64,000 nt of DNA from Takakia lepidozioides. Taxonomy: Eukaryota > Streptophyta > Takakiopsida > Takakiales > Takakiaceae. The stretch is from contig CM060733.1 of the NCBI GenBank assembly GCA_030704615.1, positions 12,214,001 to 12,278,000 on the forward strand. Reading direction: 5' to 3'. Shown here in pieces: positions 1-11,080 of the stretch. The translations under genes were made by a program, and so were the position numbers. The notes beneath the pieces were generated by a model, which was not told the origin of the DNA, searched no databases, and saw only the letters and a list, made by a program, of their open reading frames with translations. The stretch's first letter is position 1. Every line of letters starts with the position of its first letter.

Positions 1-377
1 TTTTACCCTGGTGACTATGTTTATCTACAGCAGACTGCTCCAACGACCCTAGATGTGACTGCATGACGTGTTATTTTGAGGGTTCGAAAGGTATTGCCCT
101 CAAACGTCCTGATCTTGGAGGGTCGGATGGCATGACTTGGAAGGACCATGTGCGTAATTGTGCGCCATGTCACCTTCCGAATGTCGATGGCAGGATTGAC
201 CCAAACCTGACAGTGGTACTTGCAAGTTTGAGGTGCATGTTGTGTGGGTCTGCTAGAGGGGCAGCCATCATGATGGTGTGTGATCGATGCTCTAGAGATT
301 GACATATGGGATGCTTGACTCTACCTCTTCAGATGGTTCCTGATGGGGATTGGTTATGTCCGCATTGCATTGGATAG
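1..377 (+). pseudogene. 3' end of a Ty3/gypsy polyprotein with a C-terminal PHD finger
   Basis: The first ~60 codons (frame 1) read FYPGDYVYLQQ...TTLDV, the style of the post-integrase C-terminal region of gypsy polyproteins. After frame changes and stops, another frame carries cysteine pairs CMLC and CDRC, then HMGC and CPHC, with GDWLCPHC at the end. This is the Cys4-His-Cys3 spacing of a PHD finger, a domain that reads histone H3 tails. An in-frame TGA lies between CDRC and HMGC at about 300, and the frame ends with TAG at 375-377. The beginning lies outside the window. The layout suggests a chromatin-reading tail of a retrotransposon, perhaps of the same kind as the methyltransferase element at 15995-22760. 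That link is inference, because the other copy is truncated before this region. Confidence 0.6.
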
Positions 378-633
378 TGGGAGTGGATACAACCATGGAA
401 GGCTAACAAAAAATGCAAGGTCAAGCTACTAGGAGACCAATACACGAGATCTTCGCTCAAGTTCACAGATTGCAAGACGGCGACTAACGATGGGGCTACT
501 CTTGTACCCGGCCTCTTGGTCTATAGAGTTTGAGTACAATAGGGACCGTGATAGAGGACTTAGTACGGCTGTGGCTATTACATCTTGTAGCTATCTAGAG
601 TTAGAGGGACCTAACCATCAGCTAGGGGGGCGA

Positions 634-706
634 TTGTGGCAGACTACTATGTGTGGTGTGGTTTGGACAGCGATGTAGTTGTGTAGCGATACGTATGTGC
701 ACGACA
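634..706 (+). repeat. Direct repeat a flanking repeat X (left copy)
   Basis: This ~73-bp segment starts TTGTGGCAGACTAC and ends GCACGACA. It recurs almost unchanged at 1064-1147, apart from a 14-bp insertion and a few substitutions. It follows a G-rich tract (GCTAGGGGGGCG) that looks like a retrotransposon polypurine tract, so it may be part of an LTR. Confidence 0.6.
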
Positions 707-708
707 GC

Positions 709-1061
709 TGTCAAGTTAAATAAACACAGTGTGAAACTAACTAGAATAAATCTAGTTATTTGTATTTAACATTTAGAATTAGTTCAAGTGTTAAGTCAGG
801 TGTCAAGTTTAGCTTGACACTTAAATCATCTTATCTTCACGAGCTCGTCAGTCGTGCGGCTCATCTCTCTCGAGTTGAGCCTGCACGACTGAGCTCCATC
901 GTTGCTTAACATCTGAGTGTACTTATGGAGGGAGAGTAGGATGTTGTGAGGTGGAGTCCCCATAGCTTGGGGTGCCCCTGGCTCGACACTTATTTTAAAG
1001 AGTGATTGTGTTGTATTTCGTGTTTTTGTGTCAACAAACAGCGTGAGTTTAGTTTTCATAT
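709..1061 (+). repeat. Repeat X, copy 1 (353 bp, LTR-like)
   Basis: It starts TGTCAAGTTAAATAAAC and ends GTTTTCATAT. A nearly identical 352-bp copy lies at 26027-26378 in the opposite orientation. The sequence has no convincing coding content. It sits directly before integrase sequence, while the other copy sits directly after RNase H sequence of the same family. It is therefore a marker, and the probable crossover site, for an inversion. The TG start and the flanking direct repeats suggest an LTR or LTR-derived unit, but its ends do not form a clean TG...CA pair. Confidence 0.75.
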
Positions 1062-1063
1062 TA

Positions 1064-1147
1064 TTGTGGTAGACTACTTTATTGTGCATATATGTGTGGT
1101 GTGGTTTGGACAGCGATATAGTTGTGTAGCGATACGTATGCGCACGA
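1064..1147 (+). repeat. Direct repeat b flanking repeat X (right copy)
   Basis: This is the second copy of the segment at 634-706. It contains an extra ~14 bp after the shared GACTACT and then joins the integrase-coding sequence of gypsy family A. Confidence 0.6.
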
Positions 1148-2480
1148 TACGGGACTTGAGGATGGGGGTTAAATCACAGTTCCACTTGTACAATGGACTG
1201 CTCCGGTACAAGCAAAAGCGCCTCTACGTGCCGAAGGGATGGATCAGAGAGATTCTCTTGAGAGAATGTCACGATGGCCCGCTTTCGGGCCACAGTGGAG
1301 CCAAACGCACCGCAACACTCTTGAAGAAAAAATATTTCTGGCCCAAACTGAGGGAGGAGGCCGAGAAGTATGTCAAGACATACACCACATACCAACAAAA
1401 CCGGAGCGAGTACAAAAAACAAGCGGGGCTGTTACAACCCTTGCCGATTCCAGATGGGTCTTGATGTGTCTCGGGAAAGTGTCTCGATGGATTTCATAAC
1501 TGCTATGCCGCTGTCAAAAGGATTCGATGCAATCATGGAGGTGGTGGATAGGTTCAGTAAAATGGGTCATTTCATTCCCACCAAAGAGACGGCAACGGCG
1601 CAGGAGACGAGGCGACTTTACTTCGCCCACGTCTTCAAGCATCATGGACTCCCGAAGGATATTGTCTCGGACCACAATCCAAAGTTTACAAGTAAATTTT
1701 GGAAGGCACTTTGGAAGAAAATGGGGACGAGGCTGAAGATGAGCACCGCCTTCCGACCTACGACGGACGGCCAAACCGAAAAAGTCAATTTTTTTGGTGA
1801 AGCAGATCTTGCGGAATTATGTGTCGGTAGACCAATCAGACTGGGTGGAGCACTTAGATGCGGCAGAGTTCTGTTATAATAACACAAAATACTCCGCAGC
1901 AAGAGTTTCCCCTTTTGTATTGGTCTATGGAAAAGCACCTCTGGTGCCGACAAGTTGGGCCGCCCAGGACATTGCGGAACCGGCAGCAGCGGCGGTGCCG
2001 GAAGAACGTGAGCGTTTGTTGGAGCTCACAAAGTACAACATTGTCAAAGCTAGGAAACGGTATGAACGGCAGATGAATCGGAAGCGGAGGGAAGTTAAGT
2101 TTGAGGCAGGCACAGAGGTCTGGTTGAACATCAAGAATTTTCGACTACCTCCAGAAGTGAGTCCGAAGTTTGTACCTCCGTATGCGGGGCCCTTTCACAT
2201 CCGGAAGGTTATGAATGAGGATATGTATGAATTGGAGCTGCCGGCAAACAGCAAGGTGCATCCAGTATTCCATGTCTCCTTTTTGTAGCCTTACTTCAAA
2301 GATGAAGCACGTCTGAATCGGTGCTTAAGACGAGGAGGTTCAAGAATCAAGAAACGGAGTATCTCGTGAAATAGAAAGGCTATCATCAAGTTGAGGCAAC
2401 TTGGGTGCGTGCCTCAGAAATGGGAAACGCATCCGAGGCGGTTGCAGCTATCGAAAGGCGACCTCAAAAGCGGAAGAAGC
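1140..2480 (+). pseudogene. Ty3/gypsy family A integrase (3' half of a split element)
   Basis: Integrase inserts retrotransposon cDNA into the host genome. The N-terminal zinc-binding region is visible (RECHDGPLSGHSG, then KYFWPKLREEAEKYV), but its Cys pair reads TYQQN instead of CxxC. The catalytic core follows with MDFIT, SDHNPKFTSKFW and DGQTEKVN, which hold the D, D and E positions. The C-terminal part reads AGPFHIRKV and HPVFHVSFL. The frame changes near 1455 and again at a run of seven T at 1789-1795, and ends with TAG at 2286-2288, with more homologous sequence beyond. It is not functional. The matching gag, protease, RT and RNase H lie on the opposite strand at 26470-36748. Confidence 0.85.
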
Positions 2481-2485
2481 GTTGA

Positions 2486-3389
2486 TGGGGACATCAACCT
2501 TGGATCGTGGGGGAGGAAATGCATGTTTAGCTCGGCTTAGCTAGCTCAGGAATCCGATTGCAAAAACTTGTGTTGTACAAATTTTGTTTATAAATGAAAT
2601 GGTTTCCAAATGTTGTGCTTCTTATTTTGTTTGGAATGGTGATGCATGGTATGGTTGGCTAGTGTGTAGAATGCATGCTAGCTTACAAAAGTGGGAGAGG
2701 TAAATTGGATTAATCGTGTGTTTGCGCAGTGCCGAAATCGGGTGACTCCCATCCAAGGAGCAAGGAAACTTACGCCTTCTTTGGGAGTTCACGTGCTAGT
2801 GCGCACCTGGCGTGTGCGCGTACTATAACTGTGCTACCGAGGGGGTTGTCTTGTAGTGCGGATTAACGCGGAAGCTACGTGCTTCTGTTCACGTACTATA
2901 TCGTGTAACCTCGGGACGAAGTCGTAGTGCGGCTTCGGCGTATTTCCGTACCTCAGGCCAGCATTCCAAGGCAGACCCAATTGTAGTAATTAGGGTGCGC
3001 AATTGATTCAAGGTTATCTTCTTAGTCAAAAAAAATTCAAGGTGAACCCTTGCTCAAAGTGATACCAAAAGCGGCATCATGAGCGATCGCAAACAATGTT
3101 GTTGCAGTAAGGCGATTCGATCCTCGGGAATGATCGTTCATTGGCCTTGAAGTGGGCCAAGAAGAGTGCACTAGGTGGAGCTTGAGAGGCTCCACCCTTG
3201 GCCGGGACTTGGAGGAAGTCGGCCGAACTAGCTAGTGGAGAGTTGAGTCAAGTGGGGGTTTGGTTTTTTGTCATGGGACGCCATGGTACGGAAACAAACT
3301 CCTTGATGTGGGACGCCACAACTTGGATGTTCGTTTCTACAAAATGGACAAGTCGATGAGGACATCGTCTTCCTGTTGGTAGGGGTGTG
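2486..3389 (+). other. Family A region between integrase and 3' LTR
   Basis: This is noncoding sequence between integrase and the 3' LTR. The part from about 3090 to 3389 is shared, inverted, with 48754-49060, which again lies next to an LTR of the same family. It is therefore the element's own 3' untranslated region. It ends in GGTAGGGGTG, a weak polypurine tract. I see no genes in it. Confidence 0.7.
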
Positions 3390-4118
3390 TGTCGCGGCCC
3401 TTCGCCTTGAGGGCAGGGGGGTAGGGACACAAGAGGGGCTGCCCCTATGGTGGGGGCAATGGCAACAATAGATACGGGGGCTGAAGCACCCTTGAGTGTC
3501 TAAGGCACTCGAGGAGGCGGAGACGATCACTAGGTGGAACCCCGCACACCGGGTTGCGGTAGGGGTGGTTCCACGAGGGCAGGTGGTAGCTTAGTGGGAC
3601 TTAGTGGGGGTGACATAGGACTCACCATGGGGCGAAGACCTTGTGGTGGGAGTCGTGGGGAGTCTTGGGACTCATCACGGTCCATTGGGGCCGTGGTGGG
3701 TGGGCCAAGACTCACCGCAACTCACCACCGGGAATGGAGGGTCTTCGTGATGGTTCGCCATAAAAGGATGGTATTGTTTGTGAAACCCCCGCGGACAGTC
3801 ACAGAAGTATATATAGGGAGTAATAACCCCGAGAACGGTGCAAGCCCGTTGGTGACCAAAAACTAGTGAGTAAGCGTGCGAGCCGGAAAGCGACCAAGAT
3901 GTGGGGAGCTGTTCCGGACTGCCAACAACCAAAGGGAATTTCCATTAGGCCCAAATTGAGAGAGGGTCTTGTGGAGGAGTAAAGGGGGACCGTTATGTCC
4001 CGGTGAGCAGCCGAAGCTCCGAGTTGGCCCGACGGCCAGTTTGGGAGTTAGGCGGCGCGCGCATCAAAGCGAGTAACTATGACTTGAAGGGGAGTTTACC
4101 GAAGTGAGGTGCGCGACA
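3390..4118 (+). repeat. Family A LTR (3' LTR of the split element), 729 bp
   Basis: The LTR starts TGTCGCGG and ends GCGCGACA, so its ends form the inverted pair TGTCGCG/CGCGACA. Related copies lie at 36804-37527 (-), 48048-48753 (-) and 60825-61545 (+). A TATA-like TATATATA is present near 3808. Variants such as AATGGAGGGT, and GATGGT followed one base later by TTGTTTGTG, are shared with the 37-kb LTR but not with the other two. ORFs inside it are not proteins. Confidence 0.93.
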
Positions 4119-4123
4119 GTTTT
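4119..4123 (+). other. Target-site duplication GTTTT (3' side)
   Basis: The five bases after the 3' LTR are GTTTT. The five bases outside the 5' LTR at 37528-37532 read AAAAC on the plus strand, which is the same 5-mer in element orientation. Ty3/gypsy insertions make 5-bp duplications, so the two LTRs probably bounded one element. Confidence 0.75.
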
Positions 4124-4343
4124 ACATAACAACTTCAAAATCCCCATCCCTCCTATTCACAAATGTTTCAAAGAAATCCACCTCACGGCCCTCCGATCCC
4201 TCACATCTATTATTACCAACAAACAGCAACTGGAATCCAACTCTGCGTCGGTACTCTAGGTTCCTCTGGGTACCCGGGGTACCATTGGTACCTCTCTAAC
4301 CTCGGCTACCTGGTGTCCCACATGACACCTATCTGTACTTATA

Positions 4344-4586
4344 GGACCCACCCCGAAAAGGCGCAGTAGCCACAACGTGAAGTGGCTCTTAGTTACGCCG
4401 GCTTAGGCCGGAGTTTTTTCTCTCTCAGCTATGGCGATGATCGAGGCCTGGGGAGGCTCGACTATAAGAAGATTGAGGCCTCGCGAGCCTCCTTGTGAGA
4501 TAACCTAGAGAAAGAAGAAGACTCCGGCCGGCGTAACTAAGAGCCATTTCGCCTCACTGCTACTGCCCCTTTTCTGGGGTGGGCCC
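4344..4586. mobile_element. Foldback/MITE-like element, 243 bp
   Basis: The two halves are long imperfect inverted repeats. The left starts GGACCCACCCCGAAAAGG and the reverse complement of the right starts GGGCCCACCCCAGAAAAGG. Both then carry GGCTCTTAGTTACGCCGG. There is no coding capacity and I could not fix a target-site duplication, so the superfamily is open. Confidence 0.65.
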
Positions 4587-4613
4587 TTTCGGTGAAATAA
4601 CCCACTTTCTTAC

Positions 4614-5966
4614 TTGTTTAAAGTTCCCAACAAAATCACTCCGATTATTTGCAGTTTCTTTTCAGACGATCTTTCTTCTGTCTTGCATTCCAAACCCAAT
4701 TCATTTGCTAGCTCTTGGATTACAAAGGGTGATGTTATCGCCTCCTCTTTCATGACCGACTTAGAGTTACTTCTGGTTCTTCGGTTCATGCCTTCACAAA
4801 TTATTGGGTGCCTCGCAAACTTGTTTCGTCAACGTCTTGCCAATTATGATGTTATCGAAAGTTTGCATGGATACTCCGGGTCTTGCTAACCTTCGCTGGA
4901 TGTCAGGCTCTTGCATCCCTAACGATGTGGGCACTCCAGTAAGCAGACCCTATTTGTCTTCAGTCTTCGAATCCAAGCTAAAATTGATGCACGCCATGGC
5001 AAACTCCCAAGGCAATCTAGAGCGAGGGGTCCGGTCAGAGGCATCTGTAGTATCTCATGAGGCAGCCAATATCATGGAGGTGTCTATCCCCGATCCCGCC
5101 TCTCAGCAGGAGGTGTCTTCTCCAACCTTGGCTCTGGCTCCGATCAATTTGACCATTCCTTCTCCTCCCCCGGTGATCCGCACGTTAGATCTCTCATCTT
5201 TCACCTTTTACTTGGTGCGCCTCAATGATTTCTTCCTCCTTCTCGTTTTTTCTTTACATGGTTGTTTCTTCTTGTGTTCGAACTTCTTTACCTTCTCTTG
5301 CAGCTGGTGTTCAACTTCCCTTTCTTATTCTGCTTCCATCCACTACATTTTGTATTCCTCTCCGCTCAAATTGCTCCTCGCACCTTGCAGGATGCTTGCC
5401 TCTATCATTCATCTATTTCGTATGTTGATCTTCGTCTGGTTCCCTCAGCTATCAAATCCTGGCTTCGTGATGGGCTGTCATCAAGATCCCACATGACCTG
5501 GTCCCTTTTTTCTTGGAATATTAGGGGAGTTGGTTCTGATGCAACGGTCCCCAAACGTCGTCGTATCCATAGATGGTCCTCTTCCCTAATCTCTCAAGAC
5601 TCCATTATCTTCTTGCAAGAGCAGAAGTCGGATGAAAAAAAAAATCAATCTCTAGGACATTTTTTCTGGGATCCAAAGGTAGCCTTTTGGAACTCCACTA
5701 TCGTGTATTCAAGAGGGGGCACTGCCATTCTTCTTTCTGGTTCCATCTCTAGCTTCTTTTCTAGTGTCGCCATATGGGAACGTGATAGAGCTCAACCTGT
5801 CTTCAGCTCTCCCATTTCCCCTTTGGAGACTGGCTTTATTGATATTTCCACTCATAATCAAGCTTCGGATAGAGCGATCTTCTGGTCTATGCTCCGCCAA
5901 AAGATTTTGGATCATCCTCATTGGGTCTTGGCCAGTGATTTGTGGTGTACATACCGGAAGATCTAA
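4614..5966 (+). pseudogene. LINE fragment: end of ORF1 and start of ORF2 endonuclease
   Basis: From 5493 the frame reads MTWSLFSWNIRGVGSD, then IIFLQEQK and RGGTAILLSG. This is the N-terminal signature of the apurinic-type endonuclease (exonuclease-endonuclease-phosphatase fold) of plant L1-like retrotransposons, which nicks target DNA. The Asn of WNIRG and the Glu of LQEQK are the expected metal-site residues. The upstream frame (4804-5496) is low complexity, Ser/Pro-rich and ORF1-like. The fragment stops near 5966, before the middle of the endonuclease, so the reverse transcriptase is absent. Loss of the 3' end is unusual, since LINEs normally lose 5' ends, and points to a later deletion. 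Confidence 0.7.
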
Positions 5967-5969
5967 AAG

Positions 5970-6854
5970 TTCTGTTTGAGAAGCTTCAGAGACAGCTCAC
6001 ATAAGGGCAACAGAAAGGCAGTCTTGTGTGTTGCAAAAGTCACCTACTTCCTTTCAGCTCAATACACTGTCTACAAAGGGACGGTAGGTTGACAAACAAA
6101 CTCAGTAATACACAGCTGCAAGATGGGTAACTTTTTGAGGCCAACCACAATTTGAAAACATTACCCTTCACGTAAAAGATAAATGGGCAACTGTATGAGA
6201 CTGTCCTTTTAAAGCCAAATCCACCAATGCAGCTGAAGGAACAGGGTAGTTGATCTCCAGTCTTTGTTTTGAGCCAGTGCCTCTTCAGCTGTCTCAAACT
6301 CTCTTTCATGGATTCCAGACAGATCTTGCACCAGTCCAAGTTAAAACCTAAACTTGTCTAACATAGAGAGTGCAGTCTTGACATTGTGGTGTCAATCACA
6401 AAATTTCATTGGAGTATCCAGTAAGGAAAATGAAATTGCAGAATCTGAGCAGGGTGAGTGACTGAGCTCCGTAACAGGGCAGTCGGTTTGAATACTCAGA
6501 GGAAGGCCTGAAATACTCCCATTCCAGGGCTGCTTTCCGGTGTGAGGAGACTTCCTCTGCGAGGATGATGGCCTTCTAGATAAATGCGATTCTAAGGTAG
6601 CGTCCGCAGGTTCAAATGTAGCATTCTCGGGCTTAATCCAGTAAATTTCTGCATAAAATGATACATCTTTGCCTAATAAGGCTTTCATTTGTTCTTCAGT
6701 TTCACAACAGGTCTCCATGATAAAATCCTGACAATTCGAAGAGATAGACAATGCTTGACAAGAAAGTAATCTAGCTGCGCACCCACAGATCTTGACACCC
6801 TTTCACATCCTCATTTGCTCGAAAAGACAAAGTCTGCCAAAGAAAACACACTCT
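5970..6854 (-). other. 3' flank of the Y14 gene, no recognised product
   Basis: Downstream of the Y14 stop codon lie two modest minus-strand ORFs (6392-6751 and 6040-6339). Neither shows a domain I recognise. The region may hold the Y14 3' untranslated region or an alternative 3' exon. Confidence 0.35.
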
Positions 6855-8218
6855 TCAATACCGACGTCTGACAGGACTCCGTGATCTGTGGCCCCCGCGA
6901 GGTGACCTGCAATGACCAAAAGGAACAATACTAGGAGGTCAGCACCATTGATTGGCTTCAAGCATAAGGAGAGGACACCAAGTTGCCCTCCACTGTAACA
7001 AAGACATCCATCCCTATGTAGATACACACAACAGACCTGGGAGTTAAATGACTAAGAGGGCCTCAAGATACTGCCATGCATGTGCACTCAGTCAGTGACT
7101 ACAGGAGTTCCTGATTATAATAGGGTATGCCTCTGCATGCACTAGACAGATGCTGGGTCAGGGTATCATATTATAATAAATCAGGCTAGACCTCTCACCT
7201 TCTGCGAACATTGCGCCGGCGAAGGGGGCCACTGCTGAAGGCCCAGTTCACAGAAATAGTTTGTGTGAGCAGCTGTTTCCCATTGAGGTTATCAATCGCT
7301 GCCTGTGCCTCGTTCTTCGTCTCATACTCAATCAATGCATAACCCTAGAAAGAAAGCCACACATGGCCCTGGATTAGAAGTACACAACAGATCTTGAAAC
7401 AAATTCACCGCTGAAGATGCTGAACTTAAGAATCCCGGCGTTTTTCCAAACTATCTTGCAGCTAAAGAATGTACTCAACTCGAACAACCGCCCTTCTCTC
7501 CTAGTGAGAAGGTTGATGAAATGATGAAATATACAGACCTTGACAAACCCAGTTCGACGATCGAGATTGAGGTGCAAGTTCTTGATCTCTCCATATTCGG
7601 AAAAGTTCTCGTGGAGGTCATCCTCCTGGGCTTCTTCATGGACACCCGTTATCAAAATTATCCAACCCTCTACCGCTGTTGCCCTTTTTGTCAAGGACCT
7701 CAAGACAATGAACCAACAATACAGATGAAAACGCTATCACTACCCACAACGAAGGATTGCAATCCCAACAGTATCAAGGTGCTTAGGTTAACTATAACTC
7801 TTACTCGGTCTCCCTTGCAGCAGCATCAGTAACCCACCACTATCAAGGCCTTGCCCGAATCAGCACGCCAAAGTATACTCCTAACTGCCATAAAATCTCC
7901 TTGGAAAAAAAATTGACATGAATGGATACAGCGCTGAGGGCCAGGCCCACCCCCTGAATCCAATGACTCGAACTCTTTGGCAGCATAGCGATTTGCTCGG
8001 TCCAAGTCGGCTTCCTCTCGAAACCCTCTCCCCTTTGTCTTCCTTCCTGCAGCCCCTGGACCGCCAAGGGAAGCTCCCACCCCACCGGTAGTTATGGTGG
8101 ACTTGAGCTTGGGGGCTGGTGCAGGCACAGCATCCATATCGTCCATGGGAACATCGTCGTCTAAGAGATCATCTTCTTCTGGCTCGAAATCCACAGCATC
8201 GACCTCTGCCGTTGTCAT
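6855..8218 (-). CDS. Y14: RNA-binding protein Y14/RBM8A, exon junction complex core
   Basis: Y14 forms a heterodimer with MAGO and is part of the exon junction complex deposited on spliced mRNA, acting in nonsense-mediated decay and localisation. Four coding exons fit GT-AG rules: 8218-7930, 7675-7539, 7344-7199 and 6906-6855, giving 207 residues, close to the plant family's usual length. The N-terminus is acidic ([14 protein letters not shown]), followed by [10 protein letters not shown] and [19 protein letters not shown] across the first junction. The RRM follows with [11 protein letters not shown], the RNP-like [12 protein letters not shown] across the second junction, and VNWAFSSGP. The C-terminus is an Arg/Ser tail ending SRSPVRRRY. 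The ATG at 8218 is chosen because the upstream in-frame codon at 8224 is GTG. The frame is intact, so this is probably a working gene. Confidence 0.95.
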
Positions 8219-8341
8219 TGTCACCTTCTCAACTGGTCCTTCGCACTCACTGAATTATTCCGAACGAAGTAATCTGACAGCAATGGACGCGGGACAAACA
8301 CACATACACAACACAAGGCCAGGCTCAACACAGGAAGCAAG

Positions 8342-8355
8342 TTTAGGGTTTAGGG
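8342..8355 (-). promoter_or_regulatory. Telo-box upstream of Y14
   Basis: The plus strand reads TTTAGGGTTTAGGG, which is two AAACCCTAA-type units on the gene's strand, about 125 bp upstream of the Y14 ATG. Telo-boxes are frequent in promoters and 5' leaders of plant genes for translation and RNA metabolism. The role here is inferred from position. Confidence 0.55.
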
Positions 8356-8605
8356 CGTGCAGCGAGCCAAGCGATGGATGCACTCGCTAACCACGTCCTC
8401 CACCTGGATTTTCATTGTCATTTTTCTTCGTGAGAGGATAGTAGAAACACATATAAGTTATGTCAAACTATCTAACATTTTAATTATTAATATATATATT
8501 TTTAATCTTGAAGGAAGGTTTTTTTTTTGTTTTTTTTTTGGGAAGTTTGGACGTCACTGAGTTTGGGCATGAAGTAACAATTATTGTTCTTACCCCCCAA
8601 AAGCC

Positions 8606-9123
8606 TTCCCCCTCATCTATTTTTCGCCTTAGATGAATGGAGGGCGCAGGATGTAAAAGGGATGGATGGAGTTAGGATGTAGTCTGGATGAACTTCTACC
8701 TAATGCATGAGGATGGGTTGGCAGCAGCTTACGGCTTTATTATATGATGTCTTATTCTAACAGCTAGTTTAGGATTAGATTAGGATGGAACTGGATGATG
8801 TGGCTTTTTTCTATGGTCAAGTTGGAACGATATCTGGCTGGCCTGTGTGTAAGTGCCATGCGGCACAAGGATTAGATTGACCTAATGTTATTTAAGCTAC
8901 ATTGTCGTGGCAGTGAGGGTGGTGGTTTTGCTCTAATGTTTGTACGAATACGGAGTGATGGCGTGTTCAAGTGCTAGCATGAACACTGTGTGAATGTTTG
9001 AGTCTGTCGCGTCCTCTGCGTGAGATTCCATCTTCTCTGCCTGGCCCGTCTACTGACTACATTCCCTTGATAAAGCTGAACCCGGTAGAGGAAGGAGAAT
9101 AAACCCATAGCGTCGGAATCGTG
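8606..9123 (+). repeat. Family B gypsy 5' LTR, 518 bp
   Basis: This block is repeated in the same orientation at 13954-14487, from TTCCCCCTCATCTATTTTT to GTCRGAATCGTG. It flanks gag, protease and integrase remnants. The sequence that follows, TGGTGGAGATGCGGGTTAC, may be the primer-binding site, but I did not assign the tRNA. The exact ends are uncertain because no clean TG...CA pair is visible. Confidence 0.8.
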
Positions 9124-9330
9124 GTGGAGATGCGGGTTACCTAGAAGTCGTTAACAGAGAATGTGCCTAGTACGAAACACCTAAGGCAGTAGATTGCGTA
9201 CGGGGATCTGGCATGATTGAGGGGAGAGGTGATAGCAAAATGGCGGCTTGTATGTCATGCACAGTAAAGGAGAGAGAAGGTCTGAGTGCTAGAGCTATCC
9301 TGCGTTTAGAGAGTTTCGTGAGCAAACACT

Positions 9331-11080
9331 ATGGCGTCCAGCTCTGAGCGCGGTTGGTTTGAGCTTGATCAGTTTGAGGTTCTGCGTATGCGACAAACCC
9401 AGGCATTGGAATCACGTTACATTTGCGAGCTCGCCCACAATTTGCTTCCTGAACATATTGTGTTTGTAGATTATCCGGAAGGAGAGCATCTCCCTCGTCC
9501 TAAGCTTCCGTTGGATACACCCTCCGAGTTCTGGGCTAAGACGTTTGAGGAGACTGCCCGTAAGGAGGCCTCCAAACCAATCCACACCAAAGCTGAACAA
9601 AAAGAACAAAGTCGCCATATTCAAGAGCCTCTTCAAGGGGCTTATGCTTCCCGCCTCCCTTAGTTGGGCTGTGTTGGGCATCCCACAGTTTTCTGTGAGT
9701 CAGAAATTGGGTGTTGAACTTGAGACTTTCTGCCGCCTGGGAAGCCGAGCCCTCTGCGATTGTGGGAACTGGTTAAGGGCGAGACCTCCATCCTTCTTGC
9801 TAATTTGAGGCCTAGAATTCCTCCTCCCCCTACTCAAGATCCCACTTGGGAAGAGCTAATCACCGGCATTGCAAACCCTGATTTTCCTTTTTGTCCCAGT
9901 GATGTGTTGGTCTTTCCAGGGATCTGCTTTCGCCGGGAAACGATTGGATTGTACAGCCAGAAGCTGCGAAGAGCTACCCTGCTCACAGTTTTTTGGTAAA
10001 AGAAAAGGTAGTTCGCAGCATTGTTCGGGTCATGTTTTGGCTCAAGAGTGAGGACGAAGTGTGGCAATTCTTGGGTGAGGGAGTGTACCTGCTACACAAG
10101 CATCGCTTCATCACCTCCCACTGTGTGACCGGGTGGGACTCAAAGCTCAGTGCCCCTTCAGACAGGACGTAGTGGGTTCTCTTCCTCATGCCTATTTTCA
10201 CAAGATCTATGCTAGAAAAAGAAGCAGAAGAAACAATGGGGCTGAGTGAATTGGAACAACGTGCAGTGGAGGAGAGGGAAGAGACAACAGCTAATGAACA
10301 AAAGAACTTTGAGAGGGGAGAGTCGTTCGGGGATTTCAAACAGAAGAACCCGGCGACTGAGTCTCCACCCACATTTGATGTGGAGGAACTGTGCGAAGCC
10401 ATGGGGGTGATTTCTAATTGCCCCCCTCTCATGAAAATGTTGTTGAAACAAACGGAGGTCTCCGACACTCCAACTCGGAAGTCCGAGCCTGACGAGCGAA
10501 TGCACAAGTAGCAATACCCTGAATTCAACTTAGGGGAAGATTTTGAATCGTTCTTGGAGTTGTTTGAGATTAGTACCGAGATGAATGGTGTTCCGCCTAG
10601 GTTTCAAGTCAAGTCCTTCTGGATTTGTCTCAAAGGAGAGGCCAGAAAGTTGTTTGAATCCAACATCAAGGACAAAGCTGATATTACCTGGATAGAAACA
10701 AGGGAGTTGGCTCGCAAGCTGTTTCGTGAAGAACAGCCCATAGCTTAGTACACCACTCCAGACTTGAAATTCCACTATGGTGACAGTGTTTGGAAGTACT
10801 ACTCTGAGTTAAGGACTGCAATTTGTAAGTCAGTCCTAATTGCCTCTGAAAGACCACGTATTTTGAAACATTGCTTTGTGAAAGGTCTTCCCCCTGCTGA
10901 GAAAGTGTTTCTTCAAAAGCAAATTTATACTACTGAAGATGAGATGGTGGAATTAATTGAAGAGAGACTCCGCCTCAAAGTTGCCAAGACAGACTTATCT
11001 AAAGCCACCACTGCAAAACACACGCATCTTGCTAGTGACAGTAAACATGTAGGGCATACTGATGGGGACACCTTGGGGTG
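9331..11080 (+). pseudogene. Family B Ty3/gypsy gag (broken)
   Basis: The gag frame opens with ATG at 9331 (MASSSERGWFELDQFEVLR) about 200 bp after the 5' LTR. It is interrupted by stops and frameshifts near 9663, 9808, 10510, 10747 and 11080. The retrotransposon-gag-type core is recognisable at 10554-10748 (VPPRFQVKSFWICLKGEARKL) and 10764-11080 (YYSELRTAICK, then HCFVKGLPP). Gag would form the virus-like particle. No zinc knuckle was seen. With this many breaks the copy is dead. Confidence 0.7.

Noticed and set aside
3534-3866. 110-codon ORF conserved in the family A LTRs (also near 37150-37383, 48298-48610 and 60967-61296)
   Set aside because: It recurs because the LTR is repeated. The frames are open on both strands and are broken differently in each copy.
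6040-6751. Two minus-strand ORFs downstream of Y14 as separate genes
   Set aside because: No recognisable domain, no splice or start support; they fit better as part of the Y14 3' flank.
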